DNA of 64,000 bases from Geodermatophilus arenarius (GCF_042654585.1 NZ_JBHSGR010000007.1:62001-126000), one strand, 5' to 3'; positions 25,987-34,428 are shown, counted from the stretch's first letter. The notes: generated by a model not told the origin, from the letters alone. Made by a program: numbers and translations.

Positions 25987-26240
25987 GGTGGCGGCGCGGT
26001 CGGCCCGGCCGCGCTCCACCGCCTCGGCGGTCAGCCGGTCGAAGGTCGCGGCGATCCGGGTGTCGGTGTCGGCGAGGAGCCGGCCGAGGTCGCGGGCCCG
26101 CTGGGTGGCCCGCTGCACGCGCTCGGCCGGCGGCAGCAGCGGGGCGGCGGGGAGCCGAGCCACGCCCGGACGGTCTTCCGGTCGCCGGCGGCCTCCCAGC
26201 CGTGCGCGGCCGACAGCCGGGCCACCGCCCCCCACGACGC
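25987..26240 (-). pseudogene. Probable frameshifted remnant of a small gene
   Basis: On the - strand two reading frames give protein-like sequence one after the other. The upstream part encodes WGAVARLSAAHGWEAAGDRKTVRAW. After a shift near 26165 the other frame continues with ARLPAAPLLPPAERVQRATQRARDLGRLLADTDTRIAATFDRL up to a stop at 25987. Neither frame has a convincing start. A single-base indel in an about 80-residue gene, or a sequencing error, would explain this. The family is not recognised. Confidence 0.35.
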
Positions 26241-26401
26241 GACGGGGCCGCGGGACGTCCGTGGCCCCCGTCCGTGGAACTCCGCGGGCCGGCGGGCAGT
26301 TGCCCGTGTGACGGCGCCGTGCCCCTGCCCCCCGCGGTGCCGCTGCCGCCCGCGACCGGCGGGCGGGTGCGGGGCACCGATCGCGAGGAGGGACCGGGCC
26401 G

Positions 26402-26908
26402 GTGGCCGAGGTGTGCGAGTCCGTGACCATCGACGGAGGGGTGCTGGTCGGGCACGACGGCTCCGCCGGCGCCCAGGAGGCGCTGGTGTGGGCGGCCGGC
26501 CTGGTCGGGCGGACCGGACTCCCGCTGCACGTGCTCCGGGCGTGGAGCCTGACCACCGCGCCGCGGCCGTCCACCTGGGAACCGGGCTACGTCCCGCCCC
26601 TGGAGGACTCCGAGCAGGCCGTGCGCGACGACCTGGAGCGCTGCGTCGCCGCGGCCGGCCTCGACCCGGCGGTGCGAGTGCGCACGCACGCGGTCCACGG
26701 CCCGGTGGCCCGGGTCCTGGTGCAGGCGGCCGGGGGCGCGGACCTGCTCGTCGTCGGCGCCCGGGGCGGCGGTGGCTTCGCCGGGCTGCTGCTCGGGTCG
26801 ACCAGCGACCAGCTGGTCCACCACGCGCCGTGCCCGGTGACGGTGGTCCGCACCGGCACCGGACGCCCGCTCTCCTGGACCGCGGCGCCCGGGGAGGCCA
26901 CCGCCTGA
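26402..26908 (+). CDS. Universal stress protein (UspA family)
   Basis: This is a 168-residue single Usp domain. VLVGHDGSAGAQEALVWAAGLVGR is the N-terminal strand-helix, and VVGARGGGGFAGLLLGSTSDQLVHHAPCPVTVV carries the ATP-binding pattern G-x2-G-x9-G-S/T. It is therefore predicted to be an ATP-binding, cytoplasmic stress-response protein. It is isolated between unrelated genes with its own upstream region. Confidence 0.92.
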   Translation: MAEVCESVTIDGGVLVGHDGSAGAQEALVWAAGLVGRTGLPLHVLRAWSLTTAPRPSTWEPGYVPPLEDSEQAVRDDLERCVAAAGLDPAVRVRTHAVHGPVARVLVQAAGGADLLVVGARGGGGFAGLLLGSTSDQLVHHAPCPVTVVRTGTGRPLSWTAAPGEATA

Positions 26909-26933
26909 CGTCGCCGCGCGTCCGGGCCCCCGT

Positions 26934-27431
26934 TCAGGCGCGGGGCATCCGCGAGCGGCCGGCGTCCGGGGCGGCCCCGGTCCGCAGCAGCGGCAGGGTC
27001 CGCCGCGGCACCAGCTCCGACAGCGCGACGACGCTGGTCGACCGGACCACCGACGGCGACCGGTTGAGCTCGACCAGCACCTGCTGCAGCGCCTCGTGCG
27101 ACGCCGCGCCCACCCGGCACAGGACGTCGCCGCTGCCCGTCGTCGCGTGCGCCTCCAGCACACCGGGGATGGCCTCGAGGTCGGCGCGGACCGCCTCGAT
27201 CGCGCCCTGCGCGATCTCCAGCGTCACGAACGCCTGGACACCGAACCCGGCCGCGGCGACGTCGACGTCCGGGCCGTAGCCGGTGACGACGCCGGACCGC
27301 TCGAGGCGCGCGACGCGGGCGGTGACCGTCGCCCGGGCCACGCCGAGCAGGCGGGACAGCTCCAGCGCGCCGGCACGGGGGTGCTCCCGCAGCGCCTCCA
27401 GCACCGCGACGTCCAGCGCGTCGAGCGTCAT
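26934..27431 (-). CDS. Lrp/AsnC-family transcriptional regulator
   Basis: This 165-residue protein has an N-terminal helix-turn-helix (LDALDVAVLEALREHPRAGALELSRLLGVARATVTARVARLERSGVV) and a C-terminal RAM ligand domain (FVTLEIAQGAIEAVRADLEAIPGVLEAHATTGSGDVLCRV). The ATG at 27431 begins the HTH directly and is preferred over an in-frame start at 27536. It is transcribed away from hpd, so it probably controls tyrosine/homogentisate catabolism in response to an aromatic amino acid or keto acid. Confidence 0.92.
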   Translation of the reverse strand: MTLDALDVAVLEALREHPRAGALELSRLLGVARATVTARVARLERSGVVTGYGPDVDVAAAGFGVQAFVTLEIAQGAIEAVRADLEAIPGVLEAHATTGSGDVLCRVGAASHEALQQVLVELNRSPSVVRSTSVVALSELVPRRTLPLLRTGAAPDAGRSRMPRA

Positions 27432-27450
27432 GCGTCCTCCCGGGGCGCGA

Positions 27451-27534
27451 GCTGTGCAGTCTGCCCAGTCGACAGGCCGGTCCGCTGGGCCAGCGGTGCA
27501 GCCGGACCAGCACCTGCGGTCAGGGTTGCACAGC
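27451..27534. promoter_or_regulatory. Candidate Lrp sites between the regulator and hpd
   Basis: GCTGTGCA (27451-27458) and its reverse complement TGCACAGC (27527-27534) sit at the two ends of the divergent promoter region, with GGTGCAGCC in between. Widely spaced half-sites suit an Lrp-type octamer that wraps DNA. No unambiguous -10/-35 pair is seen. Confidence 0.35.
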
Positions 27535-27586
27535 ACGGCCTCCCGCAGTGGGCTCTCCCCACGTCCCCGCGCAGAGGAGGCCTCCG

Positions 27587-28792
27587 GTGTCGATCGAGCA
27601 GACCCTCAACGACGAGGAACGCCTGGCCGGACTCGACCTGCGGCAGCTGGAGCAGCTGGTCGGCCTGGTGCAGTACGACGAGTCGGCCGACCCGTTCCCG
27701 GTCTCGGGCTGGGACGCGCTGGTGTGGGTCGTCGGCAACGCCGTGCAGACGGCGCACTTCCTCCAGTCGGCCTTCGGCATGGAGCTGATCGCCTACTCCG
27801 GCCCCGAGACCGGCAACCGCGACCACCGCGCCTACGTGCTGCGCTCCGGCGCCGCCCGCTTCGTCGTCACCGGCGCCTACGACCCCGCCAGCCCCCGCGC
27901 CGACCACCACCGCGCGCACGGCGACGGCATCGTCGACATCGCCCTCGCCGTGCCCGACGTCGACCGGTGCGTCGCCCACGCCCGCGCCCAGGGCGCCACC
28001 GTCGTCGCCGAGCCGCACGACCTCACCGACGAGCACGGCACCGTCCGGCTGGCCACCATCGGGGCGTACGGCGACACCGTGCACACCCTCGTCGACCGCT
28101 CCCGCTACACCGGCCCCTACCTGCCCGGTTACGTCGCCCGGACGTCGTCCCACCGGCCGCGGCCCGGCCGCCCGCGCCGGCTGTTCCAGGCCGTCGACCA
28201 CGTCGTCGGCAACGTCGAGCTCGGCGCCATGGACCGCTGGGTCGACTTCTACAACCGGGTCATGGGCTTCACCAACATGGCGGAGTTCATCGGCGACGAC
28301 ATCGCCACCGACTACTCCGCGCTGATGAGCAAGGTCGTCGCCAACGGCAACCACCGGGTCAAGTTCCCGCTCAACGAGCCGGCGGTGGGGAGGAGGAAGT
28401 CGCAGATCGACGAGTTCCTCGAGTTCTACCGCGGTCCCGGCGCCCAGCACGTGGCGCTGGCCACCGACGACATCGTCGCCACCGTCGACGCGATGCGCGC
28501 CGAGGGCGTCGAGTTCCTCGCGACGCCGGACTCCTACTACGAGGACCCGGGGCTGCGCGCCCGCATCGGCGAGGTGCGCGTGCCGATCGAGGAGCTGCAG
28601 GCCCGCGGGATCCTCGTCGACCGCGACGAGGACGGCTACCTGCTGCAGATCTTCACCACGCCCACCGGCGACCGGCCGACGGTGTTCTTCGAGCTCATCG
28701 AGCGGCACGGCTCGCTCGGTTTCGGCAAGGGCAACTTCAAGGCACTCTTCGAGGCCATCGAGCGCGAGCAGGAGAAGCGCGGCAACTTCTAG
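27587..28792 (+). CDS. hpd: 4-hydroxyphenylpyruvate dioxygenase
   Basis: This 401-residue non-haem iron enzyme converts 4-hydroxyphenylpyruvate to homogentisate. It has two vicinal-oxygen-chelate domains. The iron ligands are visible in VDHVVGNVE (His), GAQHVALATDDIV (His) and FFELIERHG (Glu), and the conserved end GFGKGNFKALFEAIEREQEKRGN is present. GTG 27587 follows AGAGGAGG and gives the normal N-terminus. It is followed by hmgA, so two consecutive steps of tyrosine degradation are encoded together. Confidence 0.97.
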   Translation: MSIEQTLNDEERLAGLDLRQLEQLVGLVQYDESADPFPVSGWDALVWVVGNAVQTAHFLQSAFGMELIAYSGPETGNRDHRAYVLRSGAARFVVTGAYDPASPRADHHRAHGDGIVDIALAVPDVDRCVAHARAQGATVVAEPHDLTDEHGTVRLATIGAYGDTVHTLVDRSRYTGPYLPGYVARTSSHRPRPGRPRRLFQAVDHVVGNVELGAMDRWVDFYNRVMGFTNMAEFIGDDIATDYSALMSKVVANGNHRVKFPLNEPAVGRRKSQIDEFLEFYRGPGAQHVALATDDIVATVDAMRAEGVEFLATPDSYYEDPGLRARIGEVRVPIEELQARGILVDRDEDGYLLQIFTTPTGDRPTVFFELIERHGSLGFGKGNFKALFEAIEREQEKRGNF

Positions 28793-28796
28793 GAGG

Positions 28797-28850
28797 GCCA
28801 CCCTTCCCCCCACGCCTCGCTCCGCTCGGCGCGGGCCCCTGAAGGGTGGC
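28797..28850 (+). repeat. Perfect 10-base inverted repeat with long loop between hpd and hmgA
   Basis: GCCACCCTTC (28797-28806) pairs with GAAGGGTGGC (28841-28850) across a 34-base loop that itself can fold (GCCTCGCTCCGCTCGGCGC). It begins five bases after the hpd stop. It may be a terminator or a processing/attenuation element that sets the hpd to hmgA ratio. Confidence 0.5.
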
Positions 28851-28879
28851 GGTTCCAGTCCCTCACCAGGGAGGCCACC

Positions 28880-30085
28880 ATGGCGTTCTACCGGAGGGTG
28901 GGCGAGGTCCCGCCCAAGCGGCACACGCAGTTCCGGCGTCCCGACGGCGGCCTGTACGCCGAGGAGCTGATGGGGGAGGAGGGCTTCTCCAGCGACTCCT
29001 CGCTGCTCTACCACCGCGGCCTGCCCTCGGCGCTGGTCGACGCCCGCCCGTGGGAGCTGCCCGACCAGACCCTGACGCCGAACGCACCGCTCGTGCCGCG
29101 CCACCTCAGGCTGCACGACCTGTTCCCGGGGGAGGAGCCCAAGGGGGTCGACCCGGTCACCGGCCGACGGCTGGTGCTGGGCAACGCCGACGTCCGCCTC
29201 TCCTACGCCGTCTCGTCGCTGCCCAGCCCGTACTACCGCAACGCGGTCGGCGACGAGTGTGTGTTCGTCGAGCGCGGCACCGCCACCGTGGAGACCGTGT
29301 TCGGCGCGCTGGAGGCCGGCGCGGGCGACTACGTGGTGGTCCCGCGGGCCACCACCCACCGCTGGGTCCCCACCGGCGACGAACCGCTGCGCACCTACGC
29401 GATCGAGGCCAACTCCCACATCGCGCCGCCCAGGCGCTACCTGTCCCGCTACGGGCAGTTCCTCGAGCACGCGCCCTACTGCGAGCGCGACCTCCGCGGC
29501 CCGGACGCCCCGCTGCTGGCCGAGGGCACCGACGTCGAGGTGTACGTCAAGCACCGCGGCCCCGGGCCCGGCGGGCTGGCCGGCACCGTCCACGTGACGC
29601 CGGAGCACCCCTTCGACGTCGTCGGCTGGGACGGCTGCCTCTACCCCTACGCGTTCGCCGTGGCGGACTTCGAGCCGATCACCGGGCGGGTGCACCAGCC
29701 GCCGCCGGTGCACCAGGTGTTCGAGGGCGCGAACTTCGTCATCTGCAACTTCGTGCCGCGGAAGGTCGACTACCACCCGCTGGCCGTGCCGGTGCCCTAC
29801 TACCACTCCAACGTCGACAGCGACGAGGTCATGTTCTACGTCGACGGCGACTACGAGGCGCGCCGGGGCTCGGGGATCGGCAGGGGGTCGGTCTCGCTGC
29901 ACCCCGGCGGGCACAGCCACGGCCCGCAGCCCGGCGCGGTGGAGCGGTCGCTCGGCGCGGAGCGGTTCGACGAGCTGGCGGTCATGGTCGACACCTTCCG
30001 CCCGCTCGAGCTCGGCGAGGCCGGCACCGCCTCCGACGACGGCCGCTACGCCTGGAGCTGGTCGGGCCGGGGACCCGGCGCGTGA
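28880..30085 (+). CDS. hmgA: Homogentisate 1,2-dioxygenase
   Basis: This 401-residue cupin-type ring-cleaving enzyme opens homogentisate to maleylacetoacetate. Typical segments include FRRPDGGLYAEELMG, GDECVFVERGTATVETVFG, HRWVPTGDEPLRTYAIEANSHIAPPRRY, and the iron-site region YHSNVDSDEVMFYVDGDYEARRG with SLHPGGHSHGPQPGA. The isomerase and fumarylacetoacetase that complete the route are not in this window. The last 40 bases overlap the convergent gene at 30046. Confidence 0.96.
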   Translation: MAFYRRVGEVPPKRHTQFRRPDGGLYAEELMGEEGFSSDSSLLYHRGLPSALVDARPWELPDQTLTPNAPLVPRHLRLHDLFPGEEPKGVDPVTGRRLVLGNADVRLSYAVSSLPSPYYRNAVGDECVFVERGTATVETVFGALEAGAGDYVVVPRATTHRWVPTGDEPLRTYAIEANSHIAPPRRYLSRYGQFLEHAPYCERDLRGPDAPLLAEGTDVEVYVKHRGPGPGGLAGTVHVTPEHPFDVVGWDGCLYPYAFAVADFEPITGRVHQPPPVHQVFEGANFVICNFVPRKVDYHPLAVPVPYYHSNVDSDEVMFYVDGDYEARRGSGIGRGSVSLHPGGHSHGPQPGAVERSLGAERFDELAVMVDTFRPLELGEAGTASDDGRYAWSWSGRGPGA

Positions 30086-30666
30086 GCTGACGGGACCGGC
30101 CCGCCGGTCACCGGCGCGCGGGCGGCGGCGACGGCCGCGGCCAGCGTGGCCCGCAGGGCGGCGTCCCGCCGCGGTCCGGGCAGGTCCCACAGCGCGGCGA
30201 CCGCCGCCTCCAGGCGGTGGCGCCCCGGCCCCTGCCGGTACAGCGGGTCCAGCCACCGGGCGAGGCCCGCCCGCGGCCCGGTGCCGGCGACGCGGACGCA
30301 CCGCCGCCCGGCGCGGGCGAGGTGCCGGCGCAGCAGGGCCGGGTGCTCCGTCGCGGCGTCGGCGGCCCGCAGCGCCCCCTCGACGACGGCGGCCGTGCGG
30401 CGGGCGTCCCGGAAGCGGGCGGTGCCGGCCAGGGCGGGGGCGAAGGCGGCCAGCAGCGGCCGCCCGTCGTCGGTGGAGGCGTCGTTCACCAGCCGGGCCA
30501 GCGCGGCCAGGGTGGGGTCGGTGCAGCGGGGGTGGTCGTCGAAGGAGGTCCCGGCGAGCACCGAGACGTACTCCATGAGACAGGCGCCCTGCTCCGGCGA
30601 CGCGTGCCACCCGGCGCGGAGCCGGGGGAGCCCGTCGGGGACGACGGGCCGGTCGGTCCTCTCCAC
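30046..30666 (-). CDS. Hypothetical protein
   Basis: This 206-residue protein starts with GTG at 30666 and is not assigned to a family. It is rich in Ala, Arg and Leu, helical in appearance, with no signal peptide or membrane segment (for example LAALARLVNDASTDDGRPLLAAFAPALAGTARFRDARRTAAVVEGALRAAD). Its C-terminal end converges on and overlaps hmgA by 40 bases. It reads as a real gene because the frame is free of stops and its amino-acid pattern is protein-like, unlike the competing frames. Confidence 0.6.
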   Translation of the reverse strand: MERTDRPVVPDGLPRLRAGWHASPEQGACLMEYVSVLAGTSFDDHPRCTDPTLAALARLVNDASTDDGRPLLAAFAPALAGTARFRDARRTAAVVEGALRAADAATEHPALLRRHLARAGRRCVRVAGTGPRAGLARWLDPLYRQGPGRHRLEAAVAALWDLPGPRRDAALRATLAAAVAAARAPVTGGPVPSAHAPGPRPDQLQA

Positions 30667-30838
30667 GGTCCACCACCGGTTCGGTCGACGGACGGCGACG
30701 GCGCGGCCAGTGTCGCGCGCACCGCCGCCGCTGTGGGCGGGCCGGCGCGCGCGGGCTCGTCCGGGGTGCCCGCCCGCGCGTCGCCCGGACCGGACAGGTC
30801 GCGGCGCGCGCCGAGCGGCGCCTGCTGCGCGCCCGGGG

Positions 30839-31411
30839 TCAGGGGACCGGGGGCAGGTCGGTCACCTCGACGGTGAGCTCGCCCCCGCCCTCGTGCCGCG
30901 CGGTCAGCCGGCCGGCCCGGCGCAGCATCCCCAGCGAGGCGCGGTTGTGCGCGGCCACGGTCGTGCGCAGCCGGACGACGTTGCGGGGCCGGCGGGCCAG
31001 CACGGCGTCCAGCAGCGCGCGGCCCACACCGCGGCCCTGCCAGGAGTCGAGCACGGTGACCGCGACGTCGGCCGTCTCCGGCTCGCCGGGCCACCGCACC
31101 AGCCGGGCCACGCCGACCGGGCGGGCGCCGCCGTCGACGGGGAAGGCGGTGAGGACGACGGCGACGTGGTCGACGCCGTCCACGCCGTCGACCAGGAGCC
31201 GCAGGAGGGAGTCGGACAGCTCGGGCAGGTCGGTGAGGAAGCGGGAACGCCGCGACTCGGGCGAGAGCTCGGCGTAGCCGGCCCGCAGCGCCTCGCCGTC
31301 GGTGTCCAGCAGCGGCCAGACCAGGGCCGGGGTGCCGTCGGCGAGGACGGCCTCCGTCAGCGGGCCGGCCGCGTCAAGGGCCCGCTCGGTGGTCGTGCTC
31401 GGGGTGCTCAC
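30839..31411 (-). CDS. GNAT-family N-acetyltransferase
   Basis: This 190-residue protein has the acetyl-CoA site region ADVAVTVLDSWQGRGVGRALLDAVLARR (motif A, Q/R-x-x-G-x-G/A) followed by LRTTVAAHNRASLGMLRRAG (motif B). The YAELSPESRRSRFLTDLPELSD segment near the N-terminus is common in GNAT proteins related to protein acetyltransferases. GTG 31411 is chosen because upstream codons lose this similarity. The substrate is unknown. Confidence 0.85.
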   Translation of the reverse strand: MSTPSTTTERALDAAGPLTEAVLADGTPALVWPLLDTDGEALRAGYAELSPESRRSRFLTDLPELSDSLLRLLVDGVDGVDHVAVVLTAFPVDGGARPVGVARLVRWPGEPETADVAVTVLDSWQGRGVGRALLDAVLARRPRNVVRLRTTVAAHNRASLGMLRRAGRLTARHEGGGELTVEVTDLPPVP

Positions 31412-31504
31412 GACGGGTACAACGCCCGCGCGGGTCGCATCCGTCCGGGATGTGCGCGGGAGCACGTCGTTGCCACGGGGCGCCGCGGCCCGCACCCTCG
31501 CTGC

Positions 31505-31756
31505 ATGACGCGCAGGGGGACGTCCACCGGCACCGTGGTCCGCTGGGACGAGCAGGCGCGCGGCGCCGTCGTGGAGGTGCCCGGCCTGCCCGGCGACTGC
31601 TGGGCCGACGCCGCCGCCGTCGACCCGGCCGGCGGCACGCTGCGCGCCGGGCAGGTGGTCACCGTGGACTGGGTCGAGGAGCCGGCGCACGGGCGGCCGT
31701 TCCGCGCGGTGCGCGTCCGGCGGCGGGAGGACCTGCAGGCCACACCCGGCGCCTGA
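31505..31756 (+). CDS. Small cold-shock-like (OB-fold) protein
   Basis: This 83-residue protein has STGTVVRWDEQARGAVVEVPGLPGDCWADAAAVDPAGGTLRAGQVVTVDWVEEPAHGRPFRAVRVR. It follows the order of cold-shock domain elements (G-T-V-x-W, then a charged turn, G-x-x-V-x-V and R-A-x-x-V) but lacks the aromatic RNP1 residues (G-F-G-F-I). Nucleic-acid binding may therefore be altered or absent. It is divergent from the GNAT gene. Confidence 0.7.
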   Translation: MTRRGTSTGTVVRWDEQARGAVVEVPGLPGDCWADAAAVDPAGGTLRAGQVVTVDWVEEPAHGRPFRAVRVRRREDLQATPGA

Positions 31757-31848
31757 GCCCGGACCCGCGCGCGACCCGCTGGGCGCGAGCGGTCACGCGG
31801 AGCACGATGACCGGTACGCCACAGTCCGTGCCGGCGTCAGGAGGGCCC

Positions 31849-32352
31849 GTGGAGCAGCGGACCGGAGCACGCGCACCCCTCGGGACGGCGACGGGCGCCG
31901 CGGTCCTCGTCCTCCTCGCCGCCGCGTGCGGCACGGGGCAGGACGCGGAGACCGCCCGGGAGACGCCGGACACCCCGGGCGTCGACGGCTCGGTCGGGCA
32001 GGTGGCCCTCAGCGACGTGTACCTCGACGCCGACGCGACGATCGCCGCCGGCGACTCGGTCGCCCTCCGCGGCGCGCTGACCAACGACGGGGACACCGAC
32101 GACCGGCTGGTCTCGGTGAGCACGCCCGCGGCCGGGTCGGTCACGCTGCTCGACGAGCAGGGCGACAGCAGCCCCGACGGCATCGACCTGCCCGCCGACG
32201 GCTCGGTCGACGCGACCCGGGGCCAGGTCCGGATGCAGCTCGACGACGTGACCGCCGACATCACCACCACGGACACCGTCCAGGTCACGTTCGCCTTCCA
32301 GGAGGCCGGGCAGGTGCAGCTGGACGTGCCCGTCGGGACGGCGGGGTCGTAG
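31849..32352 (+). CDS. Secreted lipoprotein, PCuAC-like or unknown
   Basis: This is a 167-residue protein. GTG 31849 follows AGGAGGG and gives an N-terminus MEQRTGARAPLGTATGAAVLVLLAAACGTG with lipobox LAAAC. The mature part (VALSDVYLDADATIAAGDSVALRGALTNDGDTDDRLVSVSTPAAGSVTLLD) resembles the beta-sandwich of copper-chaperone PCuAC or similar actinobacterial lipoproteins. However, the His/Met copper ligands of PCuAC are not evident. An earlier in-frame ATG at 31807 is less likely. Confidence 0.75.
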   Translation: MEQRTGARAPLGTATGAAVLVLLAAACGTGQDAETARETPDTPGVDGSVGQVALSDVYLDADATIAAGDSVALRGALTNDGDTDDRLVSVSTPAAGSVTLLDEQGDSSPDGIDLPADGSVDATRGQVRMQLDDVTADITTTDTVQVTFAFQEAGQVQLDVPVGTAGS

Positions 32353-32442
32353 GGCCGGCGGGGACCCGGCTCGGGCCGGCGGCGCCGCGGGCGTGCTCTG
32401 ACACACTCGCCGCACCGTCTCCCGAGCCCTCCAGGAGGACCC

Positions 32443-33411
32443 GTGCGCGCCGCGCAGATCACCAGCCTCGACGGCCCCTCGGCCATCTCCGTCGCCGACG
32501 TCCCCGAGCCCGACGCCGGCGGCAAGGTCGTGATCGACGTGCACGTCGCCGGCGTGACCTTCCCCGAGGTGCTGCTCAGCCGCGGCGAGTACCAGCTCAA
32601 GCCGCCGGTGCCGTTCGTGCCCGGCAGCGAGGTGGCCGGCGTCGTGCGCAGTGCCCCGGAGGGCAGCGGGCTCGCCGCCGGGCAGCGGGTGGCGGCCTTC
32701 CCCGGCTTCGGCGGCTTCGCCGAGGTGGCCGCGGCCGACCCGGGCTTCGTCTTCCCGCTGCCCGACGGCGTCTCCTTCGAGCAGGGCGCCGCGCTGCCGA
32801 TGAACTACCTGACCATGCACTTCGCGCTGCGCCGGCGGGGGCAGCTGCGCGAGGGCGAGACGGTGCTCGTGCACGGCGCCGCGGGCGGGCTGGGGACGGC
32901 GGGCGTCCAGCTCGCCAAGGCCTACGGCGCGCGGGTGCTCGCGGTGGTGTCCAGCGAGGCCAAGGGCGAGGTGGCCCGCGCCGCCGGCGCCGACGAGGTC
33001 GTGCTCGCCGACGGGTTCCGCGAGCGGGTGAAGGAGCTCACCGGCGGCCGCGGCGTCGACGTCGTCGCCGACCCGGTCGGCGGGGACCGGTTCACCGACT
33101 CGCTGCGCAGCCTCGGCCGCGAGGGCCGGCTGCTGGTGCTCGGCTTCACCGGCGGCGAGATCCCGACCGTCAAGGTCAACCGGCTGCTGCTCAACAACGT
33201 GTCGGTGGTCGGCGTCGGCTGGGGCGCGTTCTGGACCGGCGACCCCGGCTTCGTGCGCGAGCAGTGGGCCGACCTGCTGCCGCTGCTCGAGCAGGGCCGC
33301 CTCCGGCCGGTGCTCGGCACGGTGCACGACCTCGCCGACGCCGCGGCCGCGGTCACCGAGCTCGACGAGCGCCGCGCCACCGGCAAGGTCCTGCTGCGCG
33401 TGCGCGACTGA
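32443..33411 (+). CDS. NADPH:quinone oxidoreductase-like zinc-free MDR enzyme
   Basis: This 322-residue medium-chain reductase/dehydrogenase has PEPDAGGKVVIDVHVAGVTFPEVLLSRGEYQLKPPVPFVPGSEVAG, cofactor loop VLVHGAAGGLGTAGVQLAKAYGARVLAV and DVVADPVGGDRF. The catalytic and structural zinc Cys residues of alcohol dehydrogenases are missing, as in the quinone oxidoreductase branch. GTG 32443 follows CCAGGAGGA. Confidence 0.9.
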   Translation: MRAAQITSLDGPSAISVADVPEPDAGGKVVIDVHVAGVTFPEVLLSRGEYQLKPPVPFVPGSEVAGVVRSAPEGSGLAAGQRVAAFPGFGGFAEVAAADPGFVFPLPDGVSFEQGAALPMNYLTMHFALRRRGQLREGETVLVHGAAGGLGTAGVQLAKAYGARVLAVVSSEAKGEVARAAGADEVVLADGFRERVKELTGGRGVDVVADPVGGDRFTDSLRSLGREGRLLVLGFTGGEIPTVKVNRLLLNNVSVVGVGWGAFWTGDPGFVREQWADLLPLLEQGRLRPVLGTVHDLADAAAAVTELDERRATGKVLLRVRD

Positions 33412-33413
33412 CC

Positions 33414-33431
33414 CGGGGCCGAAGGGCCCCG
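33414..33431 (+). terminator. Short hairpin after the MDR gene
   Basis: CGGGGCC and GGCCCCG form a 7-base stem with a GAAG loop, three bases after the stop. It is GC-rich without a T-run and plausible as a compact terminator. Confidence 0.4.
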
Positions 33432-33519
33432 CGCGCCCGGGCCGTCCGGGCGTGGGGACGGGACGGGCCACCCCGCGAGGCTGGGGCGGTCCGTCCCGCA
33501 CCCGACGCAGGAGGCAGCC

Positions 33520-33975
33520 ATGACGGCGCTCTCCGCCCCGTACGCCGCGACCACCGACGTCCACGTCACCGGCCGGCGCGTCCTCGCCACGCTCATCGAC
33601 AGCGTGGTCGTCGGCGCCGCCTTCACCCTGCTGGCCGCGGGCACCGACTCCATCGAGCAGGTGGGCCCGTGGGAGTGGGTGTCCGACGCCCCGCCCTGGG
33701 CCAGCGTGCTCTACGCCGTGGCGGCCCTCGCCTACTTCGTCCTCATGGAGGGGGCGCTCGGGCAGACGCTGGGCAAGATGGCGACCGGGATCCGGGTCGT
33801 CGACGAGCGGACGGGCGCCACGCCGCCGGGCTACGCCGCCGCGGCGATCCGCACCGTGCTGCGGGTGGTCGACGGTCTCCTCGGCTACCTGGTGGCCTTC
33901 GTCGTCGTGCTGTCCAACCCCCGCCGGCAGCGGCTCGGGGACATGGCCGCGCACACCCTGGTCGTCCGGACCTGA
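33520..33975 (+). CDS. RDD-family membrane protein
   Basis: This 151-residue protein has the RDD pattern RRVLATLIDSVVVGAAFTLLAAG (Arg, then Asp in the first span) and EGALGQTLGKMATGIRVVDERTG, and finishes with NPRRQRLGDMAAHTLVVRT. Three membrane segments are predicted. The family is of unclear function, possibly transport. It has its own RBS (CAGGAGGC) and no obvious partner gene. Confidence 0.9.
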   Translation: MTALSAPYAATTDVHVTGRRVLATLIDSVVVGAAFTLLAAGTDSIEQVGPWEWVSDAPPWASVLYAVAALAYFVLMEGALGQTLGKMATGIRVVDERTGATPPGYAAAAIRTVLRVVDGLLGYLVAFVVVLSNPRRQRLGDMAAHTLVVRT

Positions 33976-34169
33976 CCGGCGCCGGTCACAGCGGCTTCGG
34001 CGAGCGGGCGGCGCGTGCCCGGACCCGGGCCCGGGTGCGGAGGGTCGGGACGGGCCGCGGTCCCCGACGGCCCGCCTCGTCCGCCCGGGGTGAGGCGGGG
34101 CCCGCCGCCGCGACGGGACGGTGGCGCGTCCGGCCTCGACCGTGCCACTCCCGACCGGCGGAGGACCCC

Positions 34170-34421
34170 ATGGCCACGACGACACCCGCCAGGACCCCAC
34201 CCGCCGCCCCGTCGTCCCGCCCGGCGCGGCGCCGGGTCCGGCCAGCACAGGTCCTCGCGCCGGTCCTCGCCGTCGTGACGGTCGCGTTCATCCCGCAGAA
34301 CCGCGACCGGGTCACCGTCGACCTGTTCACCGTCGACGTCTCGTCGCCGCTGTGGCCGATCCTGACGATCGTGCTGCTGGTCGGCGTGCTCCTGGGGACG
34401 ATCCTGCGCACCCGGCGGTGA
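34170..34421 (+). CDS. LapA-domain (DUF1049-like) small membrane protein
   Basis: This 83-residue protein has a Pro/Arg-rich cytoplasmic N-terminus of about 27 residues, then two hydrophobic stretches (AQVLAPVLAVVTVAFIPQNRDRVTVDLFTVDVSSPLWPILTIVLLVGVLLGTILRTRR). The F-x-x-Q-N-R/T-D-x-V-x-V-D-x-F core and second span are typical of LapA/DUF1049 proteins. It begins 10 bases after CGGAGGA. Confidence 0.82.
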   Translation: MATTTPARTPPAAPSSRPARRRVRPAQVLAPVLAVVTVAFIPQNRDRVTVDLFTVDVSSPLWPILTIVLLVGVLLGTILRTRR

Positions 34422-34428
34422 CGGGCCG

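Noticed and set aside
34023..34036. ACCCGGGCCCGGGT palindrome as an operator
   Set aside because: It consists only of G/C runs, which are common here by chance, and is not tied to a promoter.
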